Below are positions 35,801 through 45,240 of a stretch of DNA of 64,000 bases, piece by piece (position 1 is the first letter of the stretch; the number at the start of each line of letters is the position of its first letter). Source of the DNA: Wolfiporia cocos (Eukaryota; Basidiomycota; Agaricomycetes; Polyporales; Phaeolaceae); the NCBI GenBank assembly GCA_029448655.1, contig JACCLO010000007.1, positions 930,001-994,000 on the forward strand, written 5' to 3'. Made by a program: the position numbers and the translations under genes. The notes under the pieces are model-generated. The model had not been told where the DNA came from. It did not search any database and saw only the letters and a program-made list of their open reading frames with translations.

Positions 35801-37364
35801 TTCCGAACACAAGGATGTCGTCTAGGTAGACAATGACCTTTCCTTCTCTGATAAGGTCACCTAGAATATCGTTCATCATGTGTTGGAACGTGCTGGGTGC
35901 ATTACAAAAACCGAAGTACATGACTACAGCTTCGTAAAGGCCGTTAGGCGTAATGAATGCGGTCTTCCATTCATCTCCCTCCTTGATTCTTACGTTGTTG
36001 TAACCCCAACGCAAGTCGAGCTTCGTAAATATCGAAGCCTGGCTAAGCTTATCGATAAGCTCGTCTATGCGTGGGAGAGGGTACCTGTTTTTAATGGTTA
36101 AGTCGTTCACCTTTCGGTAATCGACTACCATTCGGACTCCGCCGTCTTTTTTAGGGACGAAGAAGACCGGGCTCGCGATCGGGGATTTCGAGTGTCGGAT
36201 GTAGCCCTTCCGTAACTCTTCCTGAATCCACTGATCCAGCGAGTTCGCTTCCTGAGGAGACATCTTGTATGCCTTACTCGGGGGCGGTAGTACCGCGTCA
36301 TCGGGGAAGTCGATGGCGTGGTCATATGGTTTCCGTTCGGGCATCCTTTCGGATGCGCGTTGAGAAAATACCGTGGGACCAAACTCCTGGTATTCCTCCG
36401 GAACCAAGGATTTCCATTTCTGGAGATCCGCATCTGTCAGGAATTCATCATCTGACTTCTCCGTTATCGACTGAATGGCATCGATAAGGAGTTCCGTTCC
36501 TTCGTCAAGGGTGTTCACCCAAGCGACAAAGGGATTCTCAGGCTCCTCTAAGCCGAGAAAATCTATTGGAAAGTCGTTGATGATCTGATAGATGTTGCGG
36601 GGTTCGATTTCATCTTCTTCCTCAGAAATCGAAACCCGTTTGCCATGTTTACATTTTTCCGTACACCGATATGTGAAGGTTCCTTCCGGCCAGTTGAAGT
36701 CCGGGTTGTGTTTCAGGAACCAATCATATCCGAGGATCACATCCGCATTCTGTACGTTCATTACGTACAAGAATTCGGTGGACTTGTGTTCCTCGTGCAC
36801 CATATAAGCTTTTACTGCCATATTGATATTACCGGCGGTATTAGAGGTACCGTCGGCGTTGCGAATCTCGAGAGGTGAAGGTAGTTTCTGAGTGACTAAC
36901 TTCTCCTCGTGTACGAGTTTCTTATCGATGACGCTTATGGATGCACCGGTGTCGATTAATGCCATGGCGTTGACTTTCTTTCCATATACCCACAGTTCCA
37001 CTTCGATAGAGAACGATTTATTGTCGTCTCGAGAATCGTTTCCATGTACATTATACAAAGTGAAAAACTTCAACGCGAGCGGGTCAGGATAAAAGTATTG
37101 TACAGGAGGGGCACGTGTAGCTAGTGTCCTTGTCCTCCGGGCAAAGTCCATTGCCGAGTTACCGAATATGCCGAGATGGGATACCGGGTGACGTACGACC
37201 GCCTTATCTTCCCACAAGATAAGGAGTCTCTGTGAAGCCTCTTCGTAGAGGTGCGCTTCTTCGGGGCGCTGTACACTCCCAGCCGCTGCGGGGCTGGTGT
37301 GTTCTTCACAGAACGTCTTCGAGACGTGTGGTTGGGGCGAGGGGAACCGAGATGGTCCCGACAT
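32829..37364 (-). CDS. Pol polyprotein of Element 2: protease-RT-RNase H-integrase-chromodomain-dUTPase
   Basis: 1,511 residues from ATG 37364, overlapping the gag 3' end by 59 bp in the +1 phase. Domains: protease DTGAS with Asp138; reverse transcriptase with YLDD at 513-516; RNase H; integrase HHCC finger (about 885-930) and catalytic Asp957, Asp1020, Glu1056 with the canonical 35-residue D-E spacing; chromodomain (about 1245-1300, ELWEVEKILDHR); then a complete trimeric dUTPase (about 1370-1511) with motif 1 VGFDLYTA, motif 2 APRSSLA, motif 3 GVIDHGYQGE, motif 4 GDKIAQLI and motif 5 RGTGGFSSTGK at the very end. The chromodomain should direct integration to marked chromatin; the dUTPase should lower uracil incorporation. 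No inactivating change is visible. Expression could use +1 frameshifting or internal initiation. Confidence 0.95.
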   Translation of the reverse strand: MSGPSRFPSPQPHVSKTFCEEHTSPAAAGSVQRPEEAHLYEEASQRLLILWEDKAVVRHPVSHLGIFGNSAMDFARRTRTLATRAPPVQYFYPDPLALKFFTLYNVHGNDSRDDNKSFSIEVELWVYGKKVNAMALIDTGASISVIDKKLVHEEKLVTQKLPSPLEIRNADGTSNTAGNINMAVKAYMVHEEHKSTEFLYVMNVQNADVILGYDWFLKHNPDFNWPEGTFTYRCTEKCKHGKRVSISEEEDEIEPRNIYQIINDFPIDFLGLEEPENPFVAWVNTLDEGTELLIDAIQSITEKSDDEFLTDADLQKWKSLVPEEYQEFGPTVFSQRASERMPERKPYDHAIDFPDDAVLPPPSKAYKMSPQEANSLDQWIQEELRKGYIRHSKSPIASPVFFVPKKDGGVRMVVDYRKVNDLTIKNRYPLPRIDELIDKLSQASIFTKLDLRWGYNNVRIKEGDEWKTAFITPNGLYEAVVMYFGFCNAPSTFQHMMNDILGDLIREGKVIVYLDDILVFGNDLLEHRRIVKQVLQILQDNDLFAKPEKCFFEQSSIEYLGMIISKGKVEMDPKKVAGVMDWPTPAKVKDVQAFVGFANYYRRFIKDFSKVVKPLTELSKKNTQWNWGPEQAEAFQTLKEAFTSAPILRIPDQESPFRVEADSSDYATGAVLSQYSSEDKLWHPVAFYSKSLAAPERNYEIYDKELLAIIRALEEWRHYLEGHPHKFEVWSDHLNLTYFKSAQRLTRRQARWSLYLTRFNFTMCHKPGKTMLTADPLSRRPDHEEGVELDNRDQILLKPEYFTVRALEASQQEIQSGDEDLLRQIRQALMDDQITKDYQELLKSGPKEFGKDLQEWNMEAGLLLRRGKVYVPKEPKELRTKILELHHDHVTAGHFGRWKTYELLSRNYWWPGMTTMVKQYVEGCDTCQRMKNRNQTPYGPLQPLPVPEAPWDTITIDFIVHLPPSGERKQFTAIMVVVDRLTKRAHFIPTSDNISAKELANLLYLRIYPNHGLPKQIISDRGPQFSSELFKGWCEQLGIQRSMTTAYHPQADGQTERINQILEQYLRCYIDVIQKDNWVFYLPTAEFAYNNAASETTKNSPFFVELGRHPNAGPTDLKPTQYSDLNQFAYARWSAQEQAKAAMKLAAERWSWYYDQHKRSVLFKVGDKVLVDARSWQDSERSLSPHYLGPFKIIEQLSPVTFKVHMDEQYRAYHPVFHASKLVMYKDPVHQKRPEPQPEMVDGEELWEVEKILDHRLRAGRVEYRIRWKGFGINDDSWVREADLDTAYDILQEYKASHAIPMQDVPLRRSARRKEAVHVFDPDSDDWEADECTWPDDWPQYREEFAKDPKQRMVRHPDGGWMSADINQNADLKIVVGEGGRMPEKGTKDSVGFDLYTATGDVLPAHGQTEYNTKLKIQVPFGTYGRIAPRSSLARKGIDVMGGVIDHGYQGEVIIILRNHSDISIDIRAGDKIAQLICEVAKDPHITLHGKSYFEKIKSERGTGGFSSTGK

Positions 37365-39339
37365 TGGCGACGGTGGTGGCGGGGGCCGAGGGTCCTGCTG
37401 AGCTTGAGTCAGCCGTTACTTCTTCCCAGATCGTTCGGGCACGATACGTCTTGCCATCCGCGGGGGGCGCCGAGTACGGCTTCTTGCCAGAAGCCTGTCC
37501 CTTTCCACTACCCGAAGGAGCAGCCGTGGTCTTTCCAGACGCGGCAGCTGCATCCTTCGCCCTTTGTTGTTCGGCCCGCTGAGCGGCAGGCACGAACGTT
37601 CCCGCAGCCTTATCCGCGGCAAGCTTAGGACACTTGTTGAAATAGTGTCCCGTCTGCTTGCAGTAGGTGCAGACGGCGTTGGTGGTGTCGGCGGGGGCTT
37701 TGGCGGGCGCCTTTCCCTTATCCTTCTTTTTCTCCGACTTCTTCGCAGAAGCGGAGGACGTCTCCTTCTTTTCGGCAGGTGCCGAGTCCTTCTTGCTGGC
37801 CTTCTCGAAGATCGAGCCCTTGATCTTGTCAGGGTAAGATGTCTGATACATTTCGAGAGCGAAGTCGATCAGAGGCTCGATGTCGGTGGGTGCCTTGAAG
37901 AATGGGGTTTTGCCGAGGACGTTTAAGGTGTCCTTGACCTTTTCGGGGAGAGTCTCGGTGAATTCCCACACCAGAGTCTCGTTGGCGGTTTCGGAGAGTC
38001 GGCCGAGGGTGCAGAAACGTTCGCAGTAATTGAAATAGTTCGATTCTGCCAGTTCCTTGCCCTTCGTGCCGTAGTAGCCGCGAATTTCCTTCTTCGCGAT
38101 CTCCTTATCCGTCATTTTCCCATATTGCACCATGACTGACTTGGTGAAGTCCTCCCAGGTGCCGAGAGGTTCACTGTTTCCTGCCTTCTTGATGAGAGGC
38201 GAGAAAAATTTGTATGCGTCCCCTGTGACGCGGAAGAGGGCCGTGGTGATACGGTCATGGTCATCGTAGACCCTGAGCGTACCGAAGTACAGGCCCATCT
38301 TCTCCACCCATTCCTGCGCAGTCACCTTTCCAGATGACCCAGAGAATTCGGGGGGAGGGGGAATTTTCAGGTTTTGAGGCAGACCTGGAATCTGCGGGGC
38401 GACGGCTGCTGCAGCAGCGGCTGCAGCTTGTGCGGCGGCAGCGGCCTCGGCTGCTCTGGCTTGAGCATGACCGGGGGCCGGTGCCGGGTCTTCCGGGGGC
38501 GTGCGGACACCGGGAGGGTTGGGAACGGAGGGATTCTTGCGAATCCTCCGGAGTTCCTCGTCGACCTTCTCCATGCGTTCGGCAAATGCATCCTCGAGGT
38601 CGTCCAGCCGGGACCGGTAATCCTTCCGAAGTTCCTTCTCCATTGCGGAGAACTTGGCGGTGTACTCCTGTCGGAGTTCCTTACCAAGGTCCACCAGCGT
38701 GGACAGCACCTCGTTACGGACCGAATTTACCGCCTCCTGTAGCTCGTCTTGGGCCTTCTGTTTGATTGCCCTGGATTGCCCAGCCAGGGAGTCGATTCTG
38801 CCATGGATTCGCTCCAGGCGGGCGTGCACCATCCGACCGAGGGTCTCGGCCGTGTCGTGACTGATTGCCGCACTTCGTTGTACGGCGGCGTCAAGGATTG
38901 CCCCATGAAGGGGTCCATCCACCTTGTGGTGTTCCTCCTCTGGGAGGTACGCCTTGAGGCCTGTTTCGACCTCGGCATTGGTTTGGCGTGCCGGACCCGA
39001 AAACTCCATTTCTAGGGTGGTTACGGGCCCGATTGGATGGGTGTAGCGAGCCGGGGGGTATCCGGGGATAGGTGTGCCCGGACGCGTTCCCATGGGGTTG
39101 GACGGAGAGTCCCTTTGTGGGGGAACGTACTCCAGTGCGTCCTCTTCCTCTTCCTCTTCCTCTTCCTCACTTAGGTGCTCCAAGGTCACCAGGGGTTGAG
39201 CCCCTGAGGGCCCTGCTACCGGGGTTACCGGACCTTCGGAGCGGAGGCGCATCTTGCGGGGGGCGAGGGGGGTGCTAACGGAGGAGGTGGAAGACATTGT
39301 GAATCTGTTTGTGACGAATGTTAGTTTCCGGTTACTCAT
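37306..39339 (-). CDS. Gag of Element 2
   Basis: 677 residues from ATG 39339, with an alternative start at Met15. The N-terminal region contains an acidic Glu run. A long coiled coil (about 190-275) and an Ala-rich linker are followed by a capsid region (about 330-530; PPPPEFSGSSGKVTAQEW). A Lys-rich stretch precedes a CCHC knuckle, CTYCKQTGHYFNKC (about 565-578). It packages the RNA into virus-like particles. The frame is intact. Confidence 0.9.
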   Translation of the reverse strand: MSNRKLTFVTNRFTMSSTSSVSTPLAPRKMRLRSEGPVTPVAGPSGAQPLVTLEHLSEEEEEEEEEDALEYVPPQRDSPSNPMGTRPGTPIPGYPPARYTHPIGPVTTLEMEFSGPARQTNAEVETGLKAYLPEEEHHKVDGPLHGAILDAAVQRSAAISHDTAETLGRMVHARLERIHGRIDSLAGQSRAIKQKAQDELQEAVNSVRNEVLSTLVDLGKELRQEYTAKFSAMEKELRKDYRSRLDDLEDAFAERMEKVDEELRRIRKNPSVPNPPGVRTPPEDPAPAPGHAQARAAEAAAAAQAAAAAAAAVAPQIPGLPQNLKIPPPPEFSGSSGKVTAQEWVEKMGLYFGTLRVYDDHDRITTALFRVTGDAYKFFSPLIKKAGNSEPLGTWEDFTKSVMVQYGKMTDKEIAKKEIRGYYGTKGKELAESNYFNYCERFCTLGRLSETANETLVWEFTETLPEKVKDTLNVLGKTPFFKAPTDIEPLIDFALEMYQTSYPDKIKGSIFEKASKKDSAPAEKKETSSASAKKSEKKKDKGKAPAKAPADTTNAVCTYCKQTGHYFNKCPKLAADKAAGTFVPAAQRAEQQRAKDAAAASGKTTAAPSGSGKGQASGKKPYSAPPADGKTYRARTIWEEVTADSSSAGPSAPATTVANVGTISVPLAPTTRLEDVL

Positions 39340-39440
39340 TGTCTTAGATTCTTAAGAAGGGATTGGGTTTGAAAGCTGCAACTTTCGTTATAGATCACAC
39401 TCGCACTCTATTTCAGAGTTAAAAGATGATAGTATTTCTA

Positions 39441-40364
39441 CTATACAATCGCGAGTATATCCTCTTCTACCGAAGTAGTTGAGGGCCCTGCCACCTTGTC
39501 AGGTGGTGTTACACCGAAGGCAAAAGTAATTTGTAGCGCTACGCATTCTGCTACGATACGAGCCAAGTCCGTACGCCAATCCAAAAAGGAAATATTGCCG
39601 AGCTGTTTGCAATACTTTTTCATAATTCTCCAGTCTCTATTGGTGATCCTCCCCCGTCTCGCTCTATCCTTTACGTTATCCACCAAGTCCTCTAATTCTA
39701 CTACCATAGTATGGAAACGCATGTCGTTTTCCATATGGAAGCCTGGGTAATTAGGGGGGTGGTTGGCGAGAGGAGTAAGACGAGTGAGAGTGCCTTCTAG
39801 CATGGGAATAACTTGATCGCATGCTTGGAGGGGTTTCTTCTTCCCGAAGACGAGGGAAGGGTCGAGAATCTTGTGGTTGGCCGGAACAGAAGGTCCGGCC
39901 GCCGGGCTGGAGAGACGGAGGGCCAGTGAAGAAGCTGCTTGCTTGGCTTGCTTGGCGGCTTGCTTGGCGGCGATTCTCTTATTCAGCTTATCGCGGGCGA
40001 GCTTGAGCTTGTTGAGTTCGCGGAGTTCGATAAGGTTCTCCATGGCGGTAATGGAAGCGGCTAGCTTCTCTTCCTCTGTCCAGATGCGCTTAGCGAGCGG
40101 AACTGGCTTGGGAGGTCGAGGAGCGGGTTTCCCAGCCTCAGCGATGTGCTTTGGCATGTGGACGGGAATCTCCCAAAGATGGAGCTTCCCGGTGTAGTCT
40201 TCCTTTACAGGAAGAGTGTACGTGACGTCCTCTGCCCGAGGAATGTCGGTGGTGTCGATGCGGCTGAGAAGGGACCGCTTCGCCGGCTTAACGTAGGGGG
40301 CAGTAGAGGAGCCATGGGTGCGACGGGTAATGCGGGGCATGATTCTAAAAAGTGCAGCTTTCAT
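39441..40364 (-). CDS. Pre-gag ORF of Element 2, function unknown
   Basis: A 307-codon open frame on the coding strand of the element, between leader and gag; it ends about 100 bp before the gag start. Met1 (40364) and Met9 are both possible starts. Residues 1-90 are basic and Pro-rich; about 110-150 is a Lys/Arg/Ala coiled coil (KLNKRIAAKQAAKQAKQAA); the last ~100 residues look globular and helical. No membrane segment, zinc finger or known domain is seen. Element 3 has an ORF of the same size, place and layout, and Element 5 keeps a C-terminal remnant, so it belongs to the elements rather than being chance. A role in RNA binding or packaging is only a guess. Confidence 0.7.
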   Translation of the reverse strand: MKAALFRIMPRITRRTHGSSTAPYVKPAKRSLLSRIDTTDIPRAEDVTYTLPVKEDYTGKLHLWEIPVHMPKHIAEAGKPAPRPPKPVPLAKRIWTEEEKLAASITAMENLIELRELNKLKLARDKLNKRIAAKQAAKQAKQAASSLALRLSSPAAGPSVPANHKILDPSLVFGKKKPLQACDQVIPMLEGTLTRLTPLANHPPNYPGFHMENDMRFHTMVVELEDLVDNVKDRARRGRITNRDWRIMKKYCKQLGNISFLDWRTDLARIVAECVALQITFAFGVTPPDKVAGPSTTSVEEDILAIV

Positions 40365-41361
40365 GAGAAACGAAGTTTCCCAGTGATACGTCCAAGAACA
40401 GGAATAGAAGGGGTTATGTAAGGTAGGGTAGTGGACTCCTTTTCAGGAGCAAAGAAGGTGTACTACGGGGCATAATTACTCTTATGTTGCGCGCAAACCC
40501 TGTGCCGAGACGGCGCGGATATTCGCATGACCCTAACGGTCAGAGGCGCCGACTCCAGGGGTAGAGTTGCTGACTGCCAGGCCGGTTCCTGGGTCAGATG
40601 ATTGGGAATCGGATACACGACACCGCCCCGGAGGGACGATGCCGGAAAGTGGCTGGGATTTTACATCCCTTAGCCTGTCCATGCTTCAACAATGAGGTTG
40701 CCGTCTGCAGACTATCACGGGGACTTTTTCAGGACATTGGAATACCATCGCGTCCACAGGTAAGTGGATTAGCCCTAAGGCGCGCAAGTGTACCCCTTTG
40801 CCCTATTTGACCCCATGACATGCACGCCGAACTGCCCGGAGGACTTATGTTTTTGGCTACCGCACTTGTCCTTTGGCAGGATTATCCGAAGATGATCCCC
40901 CTCACTGCTTTTCCCATGACGGGTTCAAAGCAGGGCCCTTACGCCTGGGCGGCGGCTTTGGAAAATTCCCATGCCATCATAATGATGACCCTGTGGATAG
41001 TGATGGGGCGCTGAACAGCGCTTGCCATGACAGGGGGTTGGGCGCACACGGGCAGACCGTCCCCTTTTCTCCACAGGCGGGTCTTAACCGCGCATAGTCC
41101 AAGCTTGTCAGCGAGGACCATGTCTCCTTGACCCTGGAGTCCGGGTTAGGTAGGCCTCCTGCCTAAAAAGGCGGTGTGGCTTCCCTGGTTGCCAATCCTC
41201 TGCCGAGGATGGCGATGTATCCCCCAGATCTCAACTATCACCCCAATCGCCTTGTCAGGCAGAAAGGGATGTGCGCAGCAACGAGCAATATACCCCTGTA
41301 GGATAGAAACCCAGGCCCAAGCGCAAGCGCAAGGGCGGGGGTAGTGGGAGATTTGTTCTTA
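40365..41361 (-). other. Leader (5' UTR) of Element 2
   Basis: About 1 kb between the 5' LTR and the pre-gag ORF with no long frame on the coding strand. It contains short inverted repeats such as ATCCTC-TGCC-GAGGAT near 41204-41219 and is likely structured. Packaging signals would be expected here. Confidence 0.5.
41349..41359 (-). promoter_or_regulatory. Self-priming site (PBS) of Element 2
   Basis: On the minus strand AGAACAAATCT begins two bases after the 5' LTR. It is the exact 11-nt complement of AGATTTGTTCT inside the LTR (41484-41494), which lies 34 bases below TATATAAG (plus-strand coordinates 41521-41528). This is the Tf1-like self-priming layout. Confidence 0.75.
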
Positions 41362-42060
41362 TGACACAGACTAGACTGTGGGACTCACACTATAACTTTG
41401 TTAGCGACTTGAAGGAGTTGCTGGAAGTTGGTGAGGAGGCTAGTGGGCGCAAGCAGAGATGTTATGTAACTGTGCGAATGCAGAGAACAAATCTAAGGCT
41501 TATCCGCAGTGATAGCCCTACTTATATACATGCATTGTTTGGTTACCAGTAAGGGAGCCAAACATGAAGACGGTCTGTGCGCAGACATAACTAATACAGC
41601 TAAGTCGTAAACTACAATAGACCATGTGCGCCGGTAATGGCCGCACCAGTAAGATCGTTTGTTTGGACCGTAGGTCCATGTTGTGGAAGTGGCTGTAGCT
41701 ACGTTAGTAAGCCATGCATGTGATTCTTATATACCGGCATCGGGATATGAGTAATCGTAAAGGCATTGACATGTGATAACGAGCGGGCCGCTTATCCAAT
41801 TGTACTGACATAGCCCGGTATCGGGATATGAGCAAAGCACGTGACACCGGAGGTTAGTCCGCTGAGTCATTGACGCGTACAAACGTGTTATGTACGTGTT
41901 GTTATGACAAGTGGACGTATACCGCGTTGTGTACGTGTTGTTTGGTTGCGTGTACGTGTAGACGGGCGCTTAGCAGCGTAAATGTCTACAAGGTCGTAGA
42001 AATACCAGATAAATAGGTAAAAATACGGGAAAAATAGTGGCATGTCCCAAATCTGTGACA
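41362..42060 (-). repeat. 5' LTR and promoter of Element 2
   Basis: 699 bp, visually identical to the left LTR. It carries TATATAAG on the minus strand (41521-41528), with the predicted transcript start near 41494. The outer flank CGAGG at 42061-42065 is the right target duplication. Confidence 0.95.
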
Positions 42061-45000
42061 CGAGGGGAGAAAGGGTTTGGATCCACGGACCAGCCAGAAG
42101 AAACAGCGCAGCGGCTCTATACTCCCGAGGAGTACGAAGCGATCTGACGCTTCGCAAAAGATAACCCTAGGATCATAGGAAAGAAAGGGGAGACGCGAAA
42201 GAAGTTCCGAACAAAGATACAAATCATCAACGCTGTCAGGAAAGCGCTGACGAAATCTCAGGAATTCGCACAGAAAACCCCCGAACCAGAGCGAACGATT
42301 GAGGAGATGGTCCCGAAACACCTACTGGACTTCGCCAAGGTGTTCAGCAAGGAGTCCGCAGCAGCGTTCCCCCCGTCGAGACCATGGGACCACGCAATCA
42401 AATTAAAACCCGATTTCGTGCCGAAAGACTGCAAAGTCTACGCACTTTCGCCTAAAGAGCAACAGGCGCTGGACGAATTCCTAAAAGAAAACTTGGCCAA
42501 GGGATTCATAGTCCCTTCAAAATCCCCGATGGTGTCACCATTCTTTTTCGTCCCAAAGAAAGACAGCGGCCTACGACCCTGTCAAGATTATCGATATCTG
42601 AACGAAGGGACGATAAAGAACGTCTATCCCTTGCCACTGATCTCAGAGCTCCTGGAAAAGCTAAAAGGAACAAGGATCCTCACAAAAATGGACCTTAGAG
42701 CGGGATACAACAACGTGCGGATCAAGAAGGGAGACGAATGGAAAGCGGCCTTCAAAACAAACCGAGGGTTGTACGAGCCCACGGTTATGTTTTTCGGATT
42801 GTGCAATGCACCCGGGACCTTTCAGGCAATGATGAACGAAATCCTGAAAGAAGAAATCCTCGAAGGATGGGTGCTTGTTTATATGGACGACATCCTCATT
42901 TTCTCAGAAGACGAGAAAATACACAAGGAACGGGAGCGGCGGATCCTTCAGAGATTGAGGGATAATCATCTCTTTGTGAAACCCGAAAAATGCGCCTTCG
43001 GTGTCGACAGAGTCGAATTCCTGGGACTAGTCATCACCCCAGGAAATATCCAGATGGACCCAGCGAAACTCAATGAGTGGCCGACTCCCCGAAATCTCAA
43101 AGAAGTCAGATCCTTCCTAGGATTTGCGAACTTCTATCGGAAATTTATTGATCACTACTCTACGCACGCCCGACCCTTGGTAGACCTCACAAAAACGGTC
43201 ACAGGGACAGGGTTCCAATGGACGGAGAAAGAACAGAAAGCATTCGAATTCATGAAGAAAGCATTCACGACGGCGCCCGCACTAGGAACACCAGACAAGG
43301 AGGAACCGTTCATCCTCGAAACAGACGCATCTCAGTTCGCCACAGGAGCAGTACTGAAACAGATAGATGAAACAGGGCACGAACGGCCGGTGGGATATCT
43401 CTCCCAATCCCTGACATCTACAGAACGAAACTATGAAATCTATGATCGCGAACTACTCGGAATAGTTCGAGCCTTAGAAGAATGGCGGCACCTATTGGAA
43501 GGGGCACCGCATCGGATCTTGATCTGAAGTGATCACCAGAACCTGACGTACTGGAGAAGCGCACAGCGCCTAAATCGGCGACAAGCGAGATGGCATCTAT
43601 TCCTTTCGCAATTCGACCTGAAGTTACAACACGTCCCCGGAAGGAAACTAGTCATGGCCGACACACTGTCCAGGTTGTATCACCTGGACGAAAGCAACGA
43701 AGACAACGAGGGAATCACCATGATCCCAGATGAACTCGTCCTCCACGCAATCCAGATCCCGATCATTGATCGAATCAAGAACGCCAACGATCGAGATGAA
43801 TCTGCGGAACAGGCGATCCGTGCTCTAGGGGGCACAGGCGAATTCCCCGCGAGAACCACCGCAGATGAATGGCAACAAACGGATGGAATACTGCTCTACA
43901 GGGACAGGATGTACGTGCCAAGGGACGAGGGCCTTCGGCGGGACGTCATCTCAAAATACCACGACACGATCCCAGCCGGACACCCTGGGATCTGGGGTAC
44001 AACAGTACAGGTTACGACCCACTTTTGGTGGCCTGACATGAGAACAATGATAGTGGAATATGTCCGGGGCTGTGCAATCTGTCAACAGATGAAACCTGAT
44101 AGGAATCCACTAAAACCCCCTTTGCAACCAATACCGACACGGGAAGACGCCCTCCCCTTCTCACAGTGCTCGGTCGATTTTGTCACCGACCTGCCAAGAG
44201 TCGGAAAGTATGACTCCATGATGGTGATTGTCGACCATGGCCTATCCAAGGCCATCTCTCTCACCCCATGCGACAAAACAATTACAAGCGAAGGGGCCGC
44301 AGAAATATTCCATCGAAAGATATATTCACAGTACGGCATCCCCCGAAAAATCATCTCGGACAGGGGACCACAATTCGCATCAAAACTATTCAGGGAATTA
44401 TGCAAGCTGCAGGGAACGGAATCAGCAATGAGTACGGCGTACCATCCACAGACTGATGGGCAAACGGAAAGGATGAACCAACAGATCGAAGTATACCTTC
44501 GCATCTATTGCATGAACGACCCTTTCGAATGGGTACAACGACTACCTGATGTCGAATTTGCGCACAACACCAGACGAACCGAAAACCGGCCCGCGCCACT
44601 TGAAATAATTCTAGGATATGTCCCGAGAGGATTCCCAGACTATGACAGAGTAGGAAACGTCCCGGCAGCAGTCGATAGGATCAAGAAAATCAAAGAGGTG
44701 CGAAAGATGGCATTCATCGCACACGAACTAGCCCAGAAAAGAATGGCAGGGCGGTTCCTCAGAGAACTGCCGAAGCTTGAGAAAGGGGATAAGGTATGGC
44801 TCGACGCCAAAAACCTAACGATCCCCTATGAATCGAACAAACTGGCACCAAAAAGAGAAGGACCCTTTACCATCACAGAAAAGATAGGACCCACGACATA
44901 CCGGCTGCAGCTACCGGCAAATTGGAAAATTCATCCGGTCTTCCACGCTGCCTTACTAAAACCATTCAAAGAAACAAGGGTACACGGACCCAATTACCTA

Positions 45001-45240
45001 TGGCCGCCACCTGATATCATCAAGGGGCAGGAAGAATACGAAGTCGAAGCCATCTTGGCTGACAGATGGCAAAGAAAGAAGCATCAATACTTCGTCAAGT
45101 GGAAAGGCTATGCCATGGCCGACAACTCATGGGAAGACGAGGCGAACTTGGAGCATTCCAAGGAGTTGATAAAAAGCTACCACCAAATGCGAGTCAGAAC
45201 AACCCCGACACTCGAAAGCCGAACAGTAATAATATGTTGA
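42061..45240 (+). pseudogene. RT-RNase H-integrase-chromodomain part of Element 1 Pol (broken)
   Basis: One continuous frame follows the Element 2 insertion: dUTPase motif 5 (RGEKGFGSTD), a linker, RT with YMDD at about 42879-42890, RNase H, integrase (HHCC finger; Asp in SVDFVTDLP, Asp in SDRGPQF, Glu in DGQTERMNQ) and a chromodomain (YEVEAILADRW). It is broken by TGA at 42145-42147 and 43525-43527; the second replaces the Trp that Element 2 has at the same RNase H site. It ends at TGA 45238-45240. Apart from the stops there is no frameshift over 3.1 kb. The copy is inactive but was probably functional not long ago. Confidence 0.9.

Larger units (their letters stand above)
32091..42060 (-). 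mobile_element. Element 2: apparently intact Ty3/Gypsy chromovirus with C-terminal dUTPase
   Basis: A 9,970-bp element in reverse orientation. Reading on the minus strand: 5' LTR 42060-41362, self-priming site, about 1-kb leader, pre-gag ORF, gag, pol overlapping gag in the +1 phase, polypurine tract, 3' LTR 32789-32091. The two 699-bp LTRs look identical base for base, and all three ORFs are open with catalytic residues present. It inserted inside Element 1 and is the youngest element in the window. Confidence 0.95.

Noticed and set aside
31484..43527. TGA decoded as tryptophan in a recoded element
   Set aside because: Normal TGG codons are used throughout, host genes end at TGA, and one TGA replaces an Arg codon in Element 4; mutation is the better explanation.
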